From NCBI RefSeq assembly GCF_009856445.1, contig NZ_WMFA01000001.1, positions 62,001 through 126,000 of the forward strand: a DNA stretch of 64,000 bases, given 5' to 3'. Positions 55,897-64,000 of the stretch are shown one piece after another. The notes below the pieces were generated by a model. That model did no database searches. It had not been told where the DNA came from and worked only from the letters and a program-made list of their open reading frames with translations. The translations under genes were made by a program, and so were the position numbers. The DNA is from Halobacillus litoralis. Its GTDB lineage: Bacteria > Bacillota > Bacilli > Bacillales > Halobacillaceae. Position 1 is the first letter of the stretch, and each line of letters starts with the position of its first letter.

Positions 55897-57261
55897 ATGC
55901 TTTCTATGCTTGAGGATTACCGGAATCAAGTGCTTGAAACGTTGTTTGGGAATGTGGAACATTGTATTGTCGTCGTCGATCGAGAGGGCTGCATTTCTTA
56001 CATGAATGAAAGCTACTGTCGGTTCATTGATGTGGATCAAACGACGGTAAAGGGAAAGCATGTGACGGACGTCATTGAAAATACGCGCATGCACATTGTG
56101 GCAGCTACAGGGCAAGAAGAAATGGCCGACCTTCAGCAGATCCGTGGCGATTACATGATTGCCCATCGCATTCCTCTCTGGGAAAACGGTGAGGTGATTG
56201 GTGCTCTCGGCATGGTCCTATTCCGTGACACGGATGAGTGGAAAATCATGAATACGCACATTAAGGATCTCCTCCTTGAGCTTGAAACGTACCGTAATCA
56301 AATGCAGCAGCAAAACGGTGCCAAGTACTCCCTGCATGACATCATTACGAGCTCCCCGGACGTACTGCGGTTAAAGGAAAAAATACGCAAAACGGCTCAC
56401 AGCGATGTTTCTGTTCTTTTACGAGGGGAAAGCGGGACAGGGAAGGAACTGTTCGCTCACAGTATTCATCACCTCAGCGAGCGGAGCACAAAGCCTTTTG
56501 TGAAGGTGAACTGTGCGGCTATTCCTGAGGATCTCATCGAAGCGGAGCTGTTTGGCTATCAGGATGGGGCGTTTACCGGGGCGAAAAAAGGTGGAAAGCC
56601 CGGGAAATTCCAGCTCGCTCATGGTGGGACGCTTTTTCTTGATGAAATTGGGGATATGCCACTAAGAGCGCAGGTGAAAATTTTGCGCGCTCTCCAGGAA
56701 GGGGAAATTGAAGCGGTAGGAGCCGTTCATCCGCAGGAAGTGGATGTCCGTATCATTGCTGCGACCAACCAGTCGCTCGAGGAAATGATTCAGGAACAGC
56801 GCTTTCGTGAGGACCTCTTTTACCGGATCAATGTCGTCCAGATTGATATTCCTCCTCTTCGCACGAGGCGTGGCGACATTAAAATCCTCTCTAAATATTT
56901 ATTGCAGAAAATATCCGATCGTACGGGCAAACGTGTGGAAGAGTTTTCGAAAGCCGTTGAAGACGTCTTTTACAAATACCATTGGCCGGGCAATGTCCGT
57001 GAGCTTGAAAACGTCATCGAATCAGCGGTGCACATGACCGATGGGGAGACTGTTCAATATGAGGACCTTCCTTCTCATCTTCAAAAAGAATCTGCTCCCG
57101 CTCAGGAAGCGGAAACGTTGAAACAAATCGTCGAGCAGACTGAAAAGCATGCAATCCAAAAGGTGTTAAAAGAAGCCGATGGTGATAAGGGCTTGGCTGC
57201 GAAGCGTCTGGGTATCGGAAAGTCATCGCTTTACGACAAAGTAAAAAAATACAATCTCTAA
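55897..57261 (+). CDS. Sigma-54-dependent PAS-domain transcriptional activator
   Basis: A 454-residue enhancer-binding protein: N-terminal PAS domain (about 10-125; CIVVVDREGCISYMNESYC), AAA+ domain with Walker A GESGTGKE (177-184), the sigma-54 contact loop GAFTGA (about 224-229) and LFLDEIGDMP, and a Fis-type helix-turn-helix at the C-terminus (KGLAAKRLGIGKSSLYDKVK). It lies immediately upstream of a -24/-12 promoter and the ketone-body operon, so it is the probable activator of that operon. The PAS ligand is unknown. Confidence 0.95.
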   Translation: MLSMLEDYRNQVLETLFGNVEHCIVVVDREGCISYMNESYCRFIDVDQTTVKGKHVTDVIENTRMHIVAATGQEEMADLQQIRGDYMIAHRIPLWENGEVIGALGMVLFRDTDEWKIMNTHIKDLLLELETYRNQMQQQNGAKYSLHDIITSSPDVLRLKEKIRKTAHSDVSVLLRGESGTGKELFAHSIHHLSERSTKPFVKVNCAAIPEDLIEAELFGYQDGAFTGAKKGGKPGKFQLAHGGTLFLDEIGDMPLRAQVKILRALQEGEIEAVGAVHPQEVDVRIIAATNQSLEEMIQEQRFREDLFYRINVVQIDIPPLRTRRGDIKILSKYLLQKISDRTGKRVEEFSKAVEDVFYKYHWPGNVRELENVIESAVHMTDGETVQYEDLPSHLQKESAPAQEAETLKQIVEQTEKHAIQKVLKEADGDKGLAAKRLGIGKSSLYDKVKKYNL

Positions 57262-57310
57262 CCATTCCAGAATTCGGGAATCTATTCCGAAATTCCGGAA
57301 TGGTTCTTTT
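57261..57310 (+). terminator. Hairpin after the activator gene, also possible activator-binding region
   Basis: ACCATTCC-A-GAATTCGG pairs with CCGAAATTCCGGAATGGT (imperfect), then TTCTTTTT. It contains AATTCCGGAAT, a motif repeated at 57351-57360. Confidence 0.6.
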
Positions 57311-57350
57311 TATGCGTTTATGTAAGGGCTTTCATTATTTAGTGACCTTG

Positions 57351-57368
57351 AATTCCGGAAATCCGGAA
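57351..57368. promoter_or_regulatory. Possible upstream activator sequence
   Basis: AATTCCGGAAATCCGGAA, a double TCCGGAA motif located about 60 bases upstream of the -24 element and related to AATTCCGGAAT at 57291-57301. Placed like an enhancer for the adjacent sigma-54 activator. Confidence 0.45.
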
Positions 57369-57419
57369 AAGATCGTTCACAAAAGATTCAAAATCCTTGG
57401 TGCATCAATACCGTGAAGT

Positions 57420-57435
57420 TGGCATGAAACTTGCA
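57420..57435 (+). promoter_or_regulatory. Sigma-54 (-24/-12) promoter of the ketone-body operon
   Basis: TGGCAT-GAAAC-TTGCA: GG and GC dinucleotides at the required spacing match the consensus TGGCAC-N5-TTGCW. The first gene starts about 31 bases downstream. Confidence 0.88.
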
Positions 57436-57465
57436 TGTAAAAGGGTGAAGGGAGTGTGAAGACTC

Positions 57466-58161
57466 ATGAAACAAATTTATTCATCATTTCATGAAGCTGT
57501 GAAAGACATAAAGGATCATTCAACAATTATGGTAGGAGGATTCGGTCTCGTCGGAATACCGGAGAACTTGATTCTTGCCCTCGTCGAATCCAACGTGAAG
57601 CATTTAACGGTCATCTCCAACAACTGTGGTGTCGATGATTGGGGACTCGGACTACTTTTGAAAAATAAACAGATTGATAAAATGATAGGATCGTACGTCG
57701 GGGAAAACAAGGAATTTGAGCGTCAGGTTCTCGCAGGAGAGCTTGAAGTCGAACTTACGCCTCAAGGAACGTTAGCTGAGAAAATCCGTGCAGGTGGAGC
57801 TGGTATCCCAGCCTTTTACACACCAGCAGGAGTCGGTACTCCGATTGCGGAAGGCAAAGAGGTACGCACATTCAATGGTAAGGAATACCTTTTACAAGAA
57901 GGATTGACGGCAGATTTCAGTCTTGTCCGTGCATTCAGAGGAGACCGTCACGGAAATCTCGTGTACAACAAAACGGCTCGCAACTTCAACCCGATGATGG
58001 CGGCAGCTGGTGCTGTGACGATTGCAGAAGTCGAAGAACTCGTCGAGCCGGGTGAACTGGAAGCTGATGCGATTCATACGCCGGGTATTTATGTGCAAGG
58101 GCTGATCGAAGGCCAGCAGGAGAAGCGCATTGAACGTTATACAGTAAAGGCAGAAGCATAA
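57466..58161 (+). CDS. scoA: 3-oxoacid CoA-transferase subunit A
   Basis: A 231-residue alpha subunit: [13 protein letters not shown] (about 24-36) is the CoA-binding glycine motif, and [16 protein letters not shown] (about 110-125) is conserved. With subunit B it transfers CoA from succinyl-CoA to acetoacetate. First gene of a five-gene operon transcribed from the sigma-54 promoter; 18 bases separate it from scoB. Confidence 0.95.
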   Translation: MKQIYSSFHEAVKDIKDHSTIMVGGFGLVGIPENLILALVESNVKHLTVISNNCGVDDWGLGLLLKNKQIDKMIGSYVGENKEFERQVLAGELEVELTPQGTLAEKIRAGGAGIPAFYTPAGVGTPIAEGKEVRTFNGKEYLLQEGLTADFSLVRAFRGDRHGNLVYNKTARNFNPMMAAAGAVTIAEVEELVEPGELEADAIHTPGIYVQGLIEGQQEKRIERYTVKAEA

Positions 58162-58179
58162 ATAGGAGGTAGATGAACA

Positions 58180-58860
58180 ATGGCAGTACAAAAAGACAAA
58201 GCGGCAATCCGCGAAATGATTGCCAGACGAGCAGAGCAGGAAATTGAAAGCGGTTACTACGTAAACCTGGGGATCGGCATGCCGACAATGGTCGCGAACT
58301 ACATCCAGCCGGATAAAGAAGTCGTGCTTCAGTCAGAAAACGGGCTCCTGGGCATCGGCCGCTCGCCTTATGAGCATGAAGTTGACCCGGATTTAATTAA
58401 TGCCGGAAAAGAAACGGTAACGGCGTCTGTGGGTGCCGCATACTGCGATAGTGCAGAATCGTTTGCCATGATCCGTGGTGAGCACCTCGATTTAGCCATT
58501 TTAGGTGGTATGGAAGTTGCAGAAAATGGTGACCTCGCCAACTGGATGATTCCAGGAAAAATGATTAAAGGCATGGGTGGTGCGATGGATATCGTACACG
58601 GATCGAAAAAGGTCGTCATCATCATGGACCATGTCAATAAACATGGCGATCCGAAGATTTTAAAAGAATGTAAACTGCCCCTGACAGGAAAAGGCGTCGT
58701 CGATCGTATCATCACGGACCGTGCGGTTATGGACGTGACGGACAAAGGATTGATGCTCGTGGAAATTGCTGAAGGATGGACCGTGGACGAAATCAAAGAT
58801 CAGACAGAAGCGAATCTCATCATCAGTGATGAACTTTTAAAAATGCCATCCAGCAAATAA
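58180..58860 (+). CDS. scoB: 3-oxoacid CoA-transferase subunit B
   Basis: A 226-residue beta subunit. Catalytic glutamate in QSENGLLGIG (about residues 47-56), preceded by NLGIGMPTMVANY. It forms the glutamyl-CoA intermediate in acetoacetate activation. ATG preceded by AGGAGGT. Stop followed by GGAGG of the next gene. Confidence 0.96.
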   Translation: MAVQKDKAAIREMIARRAEQEIESGYYVNLGIGMPTMVANYIQPDKEVVLQSENGLLGIGRSPYEHEVDPDLINAGKETVTASVGAAYCDSAESFAMIRGEHLDLAILGGMEVAENGDLANWMIPGKMIKGMGGAMDIVHGSKKVVIIMDHVNKHGDPKILKECKLPLTGKGVVDRIITDRAVMDVTDKGLMLVEIAEGWTVDEIKDQTEANLIISDELLKMPSSK

Positions 58861-58872
58861 GGAGGAACACCC

Positions 58873-59649
58873 ATGGTTGAGAATAAAGTGGTATTCATTA
58901 CAGGTGCAGCGAGCGGGATCGGCTATGAAATCGGCACCGAATTCGCCCGTAACGGTGCAAAAGTAGCACTCAGCGATATTAACGAAGAAAAAGTGAAAGA
59001 AGCAGCAGATCGTCTCAATCAAGAGGGTCTGCAGGCAATTGGACTTGTCTGTGACGTGACGAAGGAAGAACAGATCCAAAGTGCGATGGACGAAACGGTA
59101 GAAAAATTCGGTCGTCTTGATGTGCTCGTTAACAATGCCGGGTTGCAGCACGTCGCATCGATTGAAGACTTCCCAACAGAAAAATTCGAATTGATTACTA
59201 AAATTATGTTAGTTGCCCCGTTCATGGCAACCAAACACGCTTTCCCGATTATGAAAAAGCAAGGTTTCGGCCGCATCATCAACATGGCGTCCATTAATGG
59301 ATTAATCGGATTTGCCGGAAAGTCCGCCTACAATAGTGCGAAACATGGCGTCATCGGTCTTACGAAGGTGACAGCTCTTGAAGGTGCCGAAGACGGAATC
59401 ACGGTGAATGCTGTCTGCCCAGGTTATGTAGACACACCGCTGGTTCGAAATCAACTGGAGGACCTTGCTGAAAACCGTGGGGTTACTCTAGAAAAAGCGC
59501 TGGAAGAAGTTATTTACCCGCTTGTTCCTCAAAAACGTCTATTGTCTGTTCAGGAAATTGCAGATTACACATTGTTTCTTGCAAGCGACAAGGCCAAAGG
59601 GGTCACAGGGCAGGCAGTCGTCATCGATGGCGGTTATACGGCTCAATAA
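58873..59649 (+). CDS. 3-hydroxybutyrate dehydrogenase
   Basis: A 258-residue short-chain dehydrogenase: NAD-binding TGAASGIGYEIG (about 10-21), NNAGLQH (about 88-94), catalytic Tyr-Lys in YNSAKHGVIG (about 155-164). The C-terminal part (QKRLLSVQEIADYTLFLAS) fits D-3-hydroxybutyrate dehydrogenases. Converts D-3-hydroxybutyrate to acetoacetate with NAD; position between the CoA-transferase and thiolase genes supports this over other SDR activities. Confidence 0.92.
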   Translation: MVENKVVFITGAASGIGYEIGTEFARNGAKVALSDINEEKVKEAADRLNQEGLQAIGLVCDVTKEEQIQSAMDETVEKFGRLDVLVNNAGLQHVASIEDFPTEKFELITKIMLVAPFMATKHAFPIMKKQGFGRIINMASINGLIGFAGKSAYNSAKHGVIGLTKVTALEGAEDGITVNAVCPGYVDTPLVRNQLEDLAENRGVTLEKALEEVIYPLVPQKRLLSVQEIADYTLFLASDKAKGVTGQAVVIDGGYTAQ

Positions 59650-59667
59650 ACGAAAGGGGATTTTCAC

Positions 59668-60846
59668 ATGAAACCAGTCTATATCTTAGAAGGGGCACGC
59701 ACTCCGTTCGGCACGTTCGGTGGTTCCCTGAAAGACGTCGATCCGACCGATTTAGGTGTCACGGCAAGTAAAGAAGCCTTGAAAAGAAGCGGCATTTCCG
59801 CTGAACATATTGATCTAACCATCATGGGAAATGTCATCCACTCTTCTCAAAACGCGCCTTACTTAGCGCGCCACATTTCCTTGAAAACAGGCGTACCACA
59901 TACAAGCCCGGCTCTTGCAGTCAACCGTTTGTGTGGATCCGGTATGCAATCCGTCATCTCGGCTGCACAGTCGATTCAGCTTGGCGAAGGGGAAACGGCT
60001 CTAGCTGGTGGTGTGGAAAGCATGAGTCTTGCCCCACATGCCATGCGAGGCAGTCGTTTTGGAACGAAGCTCGGTACACCAAAAGTTGATGACATGCTAT
60101 GGGCTGCATTGACGGATGAATACATCGGAGCCGGTATGGGTGTGACCGGTGAAAACCTTGCCGAGAAATATGAAATTTCACGAGAACAGCAGGATGAGTA
60201 TGCCACACGCAGTCACAAGCTTGCTGCAGAAGCCCGTTCAACAGGGAAATTTGCAGATGAAATCGTTCCTGTGGAGATTAAGACACGTAAAGGTACTAAA
60301 GTAGTCGACCAAGATGAGCATATCCGTGAAGATACGAACCCTGAATCTTTATCCAAGCTGAAGCCTGCCTTTAAAAAGGACGGCACGGTGACAGGCGGAA
60401 ATGCAAGTGGTATTAATGACGGTGCTGGTGCTGTGGTGCTAGCAAGCGAAAATTACGTGAGCGATCATAATGTTCAGCCGATAGCCAAGATCCTTTCCTG
60501 GTCCGTTGCAGGCGTTGAACCTGAATATATGGGCATCGGTCCTGCACCAGCGATTCGCCAAGCTTTGGAAAAGGCGCAGCTCTCGCTTGATGAGATGGAC
60601 CTTTTTGAAGTGAACGAAGCGTTCGCCTCACAATACCTTGCTGTTGAAAAGGAACTAGGTCTTAACCGTGACAAAGTGAATGTCAACGGAGGAGCCATTG
60701 CCCTCGGTCATCCGATCGGCGTAAGCGGTACAAGGGTCCTATACACGATGATCAAGGAACTTAAACGAAGAGGTGGACGTTACGGCGTCGCATCGTTATG
60801 CATCGGCGGCGGTCAAGGCATTGCCATGGTCGTCGAGACTCAATAA
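59668..60846 (+). CDS. Acetyl-CoA C-acetyltransferase (thiolase)
   Basis: A 392-residue thiolase. Nucleophilic Cys89 in NRLCGSGMQS, catalytic His in GGAIALGHPIGVSG (about 342-355), and second Cys in CIGGGQG (about 379-385). Cleaves acetoacetyl-CoA to two acetyl-CoA in this catabolic setting. 18 bases after the dehydrogenase gene, with GGGGA ribosome-binding site. Confidence 0.96.
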   Translation: MKPVYILEGARTPFGTFGGSLKDVDPTDLGVTASKEALKRSGISAEHIDLTIMGNVIHSSQNAPYLARHISLKTGVPHTSPALAVNRLCGSGMQSVISAAQSIQLGEGETALAGGVESMSLAPHAMRGSRFGTKLGTPKVDDMLWAALTDEYIGAGMGVTGENLAEKYEISREQQDEYATRSHKLAAEARSTGKFADEIVPVEIKTRKGTKVVDQDEHIREDTNPESLSKLKPAFKKDGTVTGGNASGINDGAGAVVLASENYVSDHNVQPIAKILSWSVAGVEPEYMGIGPAPAIRQALEKAQLSLDEMDLFEVNEAFASQYLAVEKELGLNRDKVNVNGGAIALGHPIGVSGTRVLYTMIKELKRRGGRYGVASLCIGGGQGIAMVVETQ

Positions 60847-60864
60847 ACCTAAGGAGGAAAAACC

Positions 60865-62148
60865 ATGCTCGGAATTTTTCTCGGACTTGCCGTATTGATG
60901 GCCCTCGCCTATTTAGGCTGGTCAATCATCTGGGTGGCGCCCATCGCAGCTGGTGTCGTCGCCCTCACCGGCGGTCTCGATCTACTCGAAGCTTATAAAG
61001 ATACATACATGGGCGGATTCGTCGCCTTCGCGAAAGACTGGTTCCCGGTCTTCATGCTCGGAGCTATCTTCGGAAAACTGATGGAAGACACAGGGATGGC
61101 TCGTTCTGTTGCGGTTGCTCTGACAAAATTGATTGGTACCCAGCGTGCGATTTTAGGGGTACTCGTATCCGCTGCTGTTCTGACGTATGGCGGGGTCAGC
61201 CTGTTCGTTGTTGTTTTCGCTGTTTATCCATTGGCCCTATCGCTGTTCCGTGAAGCGAATATCAGTCGTAAACTGATTCCCGCTACGGTCGCTTTAGGTG
61301 CGTTTACATTCACGATGACAGCCCTGCCGGGTTCCCCTCAAATCCAAAACCTGATCCCTATGGAATATTTCCAGACGGATGCCATGGCAGCACCTGTCAT
61401 GGGGATCATTGCTGCCATCATCATGGGTGGTGGAGGTTATTTTTACCTGAGATGGCGTGAGAAGAAACTCGTCGCTCAAGGAGAGGTATTCACCGAACCG
61501 AAAGAAAAGAAAGAAGTGGAAGGACCCGATCAAACGCCGAATTTCTTCCTGTCCCTTTTGCCCTTATTAACGGTTCTTCTTACATTGAATCTATTAGAAT
61601 GGGACGTTGTCACGGCTTTGATTTCAGGAATTGTGCTCATCATGCTTTTGAATGTGACGATGTACAAGAAGTTCATCCCTTCCATGAACAGTGGAGCGGG
61701 TGGATCGGTTATTGCCATCATTAACACGAGTGCCGCGGTCGGATTCGGTACAGTCGTACGCGAAGTCCCCGGCTTCGCCAACCTGACACAACTGCTTATG
61801 GGCATCAAAGGAAATCCACTGATCTCTGAAGCAATTGCGGTTAACGTGCTCGCTGGTGCAACCGGTTCCGCGTCCGGCGGTATGGGAATCGCCTTGGAAG
61901 CGTTAGGATCCAAATACTATGAAATCGCGATGAATACGGGGATCAGCCCGGAAGCCTTCCACCGCGTTGCTTCCTTATCCTCCGGAGGTCTCGATGCACT
62001 TCCTCACAACGGAGCGGTTTTAACGTTGTTTGCGATTACAGGAATGACACACAAAGACAGCTATAAGGATATCTTTGTTGTTGCTGTATTGATTCCGGTA
62101 ATTTCTGTGGCTTTTGTCATCTTGTTGAACACGATTGGCATTCTATAA
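60865..62148 (+). CDS. GntP family permease, probable 3-hydroxybutyrate importer
   Basis: A 427-residue membrane protein with about twelve helices of the GntP/gluconate permease superfamily. GAIFGKLMEDTGMARSVA (about 67-84) is characteristic, and the C-terminal SSGGLDALPHNGAV motif is conserved. As the last gene of the ketone-body operon, it probably imports D-3-hydroxybutyrate or acetoacetate, as do related D-beta-hydroxybutyrate permeases. AAGGAGG before the ATG. Confidence 0.92.
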   Translation: MLGIFLGLAVLMALAYLGWSIIWVAPIAAGVVALTGGLDLLEAYKDTYMGGFVAFAKDWFPVFMLGAIFGKLMEDTGMARSVAVALTKLIGTQRAILGVLVSAAVLTYGGVSLFVVVFAVYPLALSLFREANISRKLIPATVALGAFTFTMTALPGSPQIQNLIPMEYFQTDAMAAPVMGIIAAIIMGGGGYFYLRWREKKLVAQGEVFTEPKEKKEVEGPDQTPNFFLSLLPLLTVLLTLNLLEWDVVTALISGIVLIMLLNVTMYKKFIPSMNSGAGGSVIAIINTSAAVGFGTVVREVPGFANLTQLLMGIKGNPLISEAIAVNVLAGATGSASGGMGIALEALGSKYYEIAMNTGISPEAFHRVASLSSGGLDALPHNGAVLTLFAITGMTHKDSYKDIFVVAVLIPVISVAFVILLNTIGIL

Positions 62149-62160
62149 TAAAACAAATCA

Positions 62161-62201
62161 AACAGCAGGACATCCTATGATGGGTGTCCTGTTTTGTTTA
62201 A
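62161..62201 (+). terminator. Terminator of the ketone-body operon
   Basis: Stem AACAGCAGGACATCC / GGGTGTCCTGTTTT region with a 6-base loop and T-rich tail. Confidence 0.8.
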
Positions 62202-62296
62202 CTATACGTTTAGTTGTCATTTAATGTTAGAAATATAGAGGGATTTCCTCTATAAAGATGTAATAGTAATAGAATTGCTTATTTAAGGAGGATTTC

Positions 62297-63520
62297 ATGT
62301 CAACTTTTCAAGAAGGAGTTATGGATCACTTTATTTTGCTATCCGAGAAGATTGGGTGTCGCCCTGTAGGGTCAAAAGCGAACCATGCAGCAGCTGATTA
62401 CATTGAGGAAACATTCCGTAATGCAGGGTTGGTAGTAGAAAAACAGGAATTTGAGGTGCCGGCTTGGCATCTGCATGAAACAAATCTTGAGTTTAATGGT
62501 GAAACGCTTGAGTCCCAGGGGAATAATTTTTCAGAAGCCTGTGAGGTTAGTGGAGAGATTGTGCCTTTTTGTACGCTTGAAGAGCTTGAGTCTTCATCCT
62601 ATTTGGGGGGGAACATTGCTTTTTTATATGGAGAGTTATCGAAAGAAAATTATGTTCCCAAAGGCTTTACTATATATAACCCTGATCATCATCAGAAGAC
62701 TCTGAAACTCCTTGAAGAGAAAAACCCTTCAGCGATTATTTTCGTACGCATGGAAAAGGGTAAAAACCTGCCCATTATTAACGACTGGGACTTTTCTATC
62801 CCGTCTTTAACGATATCACCAGAGGTCGGATTGAAAATAATGAATGACTATCAACGCTCATCAGCTACTTGTAAGATCCATAGTAAAAGAAATAAGGGAT
62901 GGACGAAAAATATTATTGGGAGAAAGCAGGGACAAGGAAAAGAGAAGATCATTCTTGCCGCTCACTATGATACCGTATTTGAAACGAATGGGGCCTACGA
63001 CAATGCTTCAGGGATTGCTATTTTACTTTCCCTGGTGGAAGAAATTTCAAGGAGAAAAGATTGGAAAGTGGGTTTTGAATTTATTGCTTTCAGCTCTGAA
63101 GAATACCTTGGTCTTGGGGACGAATATTATTTAAGGGAACATAAAGGAAGTTTGGAAGATGCTATTCTTGCTTTGAACTTCGATGGGGTTGGACAAACTC
63201 TCGGAACGAATAATATTACGCTCATGGCCGGTTCGGATGAACTGGAGATTTATTTAAGGAATATAAAAAGGGAGTTCCCTGCGGTACAATGGACCCTTCC
63301 GTGGTATGAAAGCAATCATTATACATTTTTCTCGAATGGTGTGCCAAGTATTCCATTTAGCAGCAATGGTGTTCGTGACTTAATACATACCAAAGACGAT
63401 ACCATTCAATGGATGAACGAATGTAAATTAAATGAGGTTCGTGTATTTGCTTTAGAAATAATAGAAGGTCTTCAAGAGAAATCAAACGTTTGGACAAGGA
63501 AAAAACAAGCTTCTTTATAA
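62297..63520 (+). CDS. M28 family zinc peptidase (aminopeptidase)
   Basis: A 407-residue protein without a clear signal peptide. Zinc ligands in order: His223 in AHYDTVF, Asp in GAYDNASG (about 233-240), catalytic Glu pair in SSEEYLGLG (about 268-276), Asp in LNFDGVGQT, and His in SNHYTFF. This matches M28 aminopeptidases and related amidohydrolases. The substrate is not identified. Its base composition is slightly more AT-rich than the preceding operon, hinting at a later arrival, weakly. Confidence 0.9.
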   Translation: MSTFQEGVMDHFILLSEKIGCRPVGSKANHAAADYIEETFRNAGLVVEKQEFEVPAWHLHETNLEFNGETLESQGNNFSEACEVSGEIVPFCTLEELESSSYLGGNIAFLYGELSKENYVPKGFTIYNPDHHQKTLKLLEEKNPSAIIFVRMEKGKNLPIINDWDFSIPSLTISPEVGLKIMNDYQRSSATCKIHSKRNKGWTKNIIGRKQGQGKEKIILAAHYDTVFETNGAYDNASGIAILLSLVEEISRRKDWKVGFEFIAFSSEEYLGLGDEYYLREHKGSLEDAILALNFDGVGQTLGTNNITLMAGSDELEIYLRNIKREFPAVQWTLPWYESNHYTFFSNGVPSIPFSSNGVRDLIHTKDDTIQWMNECKLNEVRVFALEIIEGLQEKSNVWTRKKQASL

Positions 63521-63540
63521 TTTGAAGTATAGACAAACAA

Positions 63541-63572
63541 GAAAGACCAAATTCTTAAGAATTTGGTCTTTC
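63541..63572. terminator. Terminator formed by a 32-bp perfect palindrome
   Basis: GAAAGACCAAATTCTT followed at once by its exact inverse complement AAGAATTTGGTCTTTC; lies between the convergent M28 gene and the small repeat protein gene. Confidence 0.85.
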
Positions 63573-63645
63573 ACTCTTGTTGCACCTTCATCTGTATTCA
63601 AACCTAAACGAATCGATTCCTTTTAGAGGGTTTGGATTAGGTTTT

Positions 63646-63951
63646 CTATTTCTTTCTGTTGAACGTCTTGTCTTTGATCGATTTAAACGCTTTTGAAGAA
63701 TTGTCCACCGTTTTGCCAATGACATCTGAGCCTTTTTCAGAGGCTTTCTTAACAATATTACCGGAAGAATCCACTGTCTTTCCGATCAAACCGCCTTCAC
63801 CCGTAATTGATTTAATGATTTTACCGGAAGCGTCGACCGTATTATGAATGAAGTCATTGGCTTCTTTAGATACCCCTTTTACAAATCCATCATCTTTCTT
63901 CTGAGCCTGCTCATCTTCCCTAGAGTCGTTGTTCTTTTTGAAGTCACTCAT
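63646..63951 (-). CDS. Small hydrophilic repeat-containing protein
   Basis: A 101-residue, lysine/aspartate/serine-rich protein with no membrane helix or signal. It has three related repeats around NTVDASGKIIKSI, GKTVDSSGNIVKKA and GKTVDNSSKAFKSI (spaced 18-21 residues). The pattern resembles stress- or desiccation-type (LEA-like) low-complexity proteins, as inference only. GAGGAG lies 8 bases before the ATG. No known family recognised. Confidence 0.75.
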   Translation of the reverse strand: MSDFKKNNDSREDEQAQKKDDGFVKGVSKEANDFIHNTVDASGKIIKSITGEGGLIGKTVDSSGNIVKKASEKGSDVIGKTVDNSSKAFKSIKDKTFNRKK

Positions 63952-64000
63952 GCTTTCATCTCCTCTTTAGGAATTAATGGCTTACCTTTCATGTCTATGT

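Noticed and set aside
56593-56606. AAAGCCCGGGAAAT as a Noc-binding site
   Set aside because: Three mismatches in the left arm; weaker than the two sites accepted.

Overview
This window looks like an origin-proximal chromosomal segment of an endospore-forming Bacillaceae bacterium, probably a moderately halophilic genus close to Halobacillus or Pontibacillus. The genus is an inference from gene content and acidic protein composition; the family call is firm. Evidence for the family: the block noc-soj-spo0J ... ychF-rpsF-ssb-rpsR ... yybS-gdpP-rplI-dnaB-purA-walRKHIJ-htrA matches the left side of oriC in Bacillus subtilis. Spore genes (a gerA-type operon, splAB, yyaC) are also present. Most genes lie on the + strand, so the origin is expected beyond the left end, with replication running left to right.

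Layout. 1-2.65 kb: 3' end of a gerA-type germinant receptor operon (A partial, B, C). 2.7-7.2 kb: two small membrane proteins, spore photoproduct lyase with its regulator SplA, a GNAT acetyltransferase, and an MFS exporter preceded by a short leader peptide with competing hairpins. 7.3-7.7 kb: a non-coding repeat with 16-bp terminal inverted repeats. 8-10.6 kb: noc, soj, spo0J. 10.6-17 kb: DUF554, yyaC, ykvI-like, mscS, DUF951, ychF, and rpsF-ssb-rpsR behind a probable S6:S18 RNA leader. 17-26.3 kb: divergent nsrR/hmp (nitric oxide defence), a YczE-like protein, an oligopeptide-binding lipoprotein with a CodY-like box, a class-V aminotransferase with serA (a likely serine pathway pair), and an AbgT transporter. 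26.3-27.6 kb: a frameshifted Nudix gene and a PHP phosphatase. 27.8-36.8 kb: yybS-gdpP-rplI, dnaB, a HAD phosphatase/DeoR regulator pair, purA with two PurBoxes, and a LOG-family gene. 37.4-38.4 kb: tRNA-Asp, tRNA-Phe and two more copies of the repeat family. 38.4-46.9 kb: an M23 peptidase, then walR-walK-walH-walI-walJ-htrA (cell-wall homeostasis). 47.0-47.3 kb: a dense cluster of DnaA boxes. 47.3-55.7 kb: DUF2306, AGCS symporter, threonine aldolase, a tiny ORF with a non-standard start, NADH oxidase under a Rex-type operator, secreted endonuclease I, Nudix, M48 peptidase. 55.9-62.1 kb: a sigma-54 activator and a five-gene ketone-body / 3-hydroxybutyrate operon behind a clear -24/-12 promoter. 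62.3-64 kb: M28 peptidase and a small repeat-rich hydrophilic protein.

Chromosome-organisation sites are superimposed on genes: three 15/16 parS matches and one 14/16 match (Spo0J sites), two 13/14 Noc-binding sites (inside soj and walK), and the DnaA-box cluster downstream of htrA. The sequence therefore carries both the proteins and the sites of the origin segregation, nucleoid occlusion and initiation-control machinery. The least explained items are the MFS leader/attenuator, the TTTCGAG-bounded repeat family, the ATA/GTG-start mini-gene and the parS sites built into gene starts and stops.
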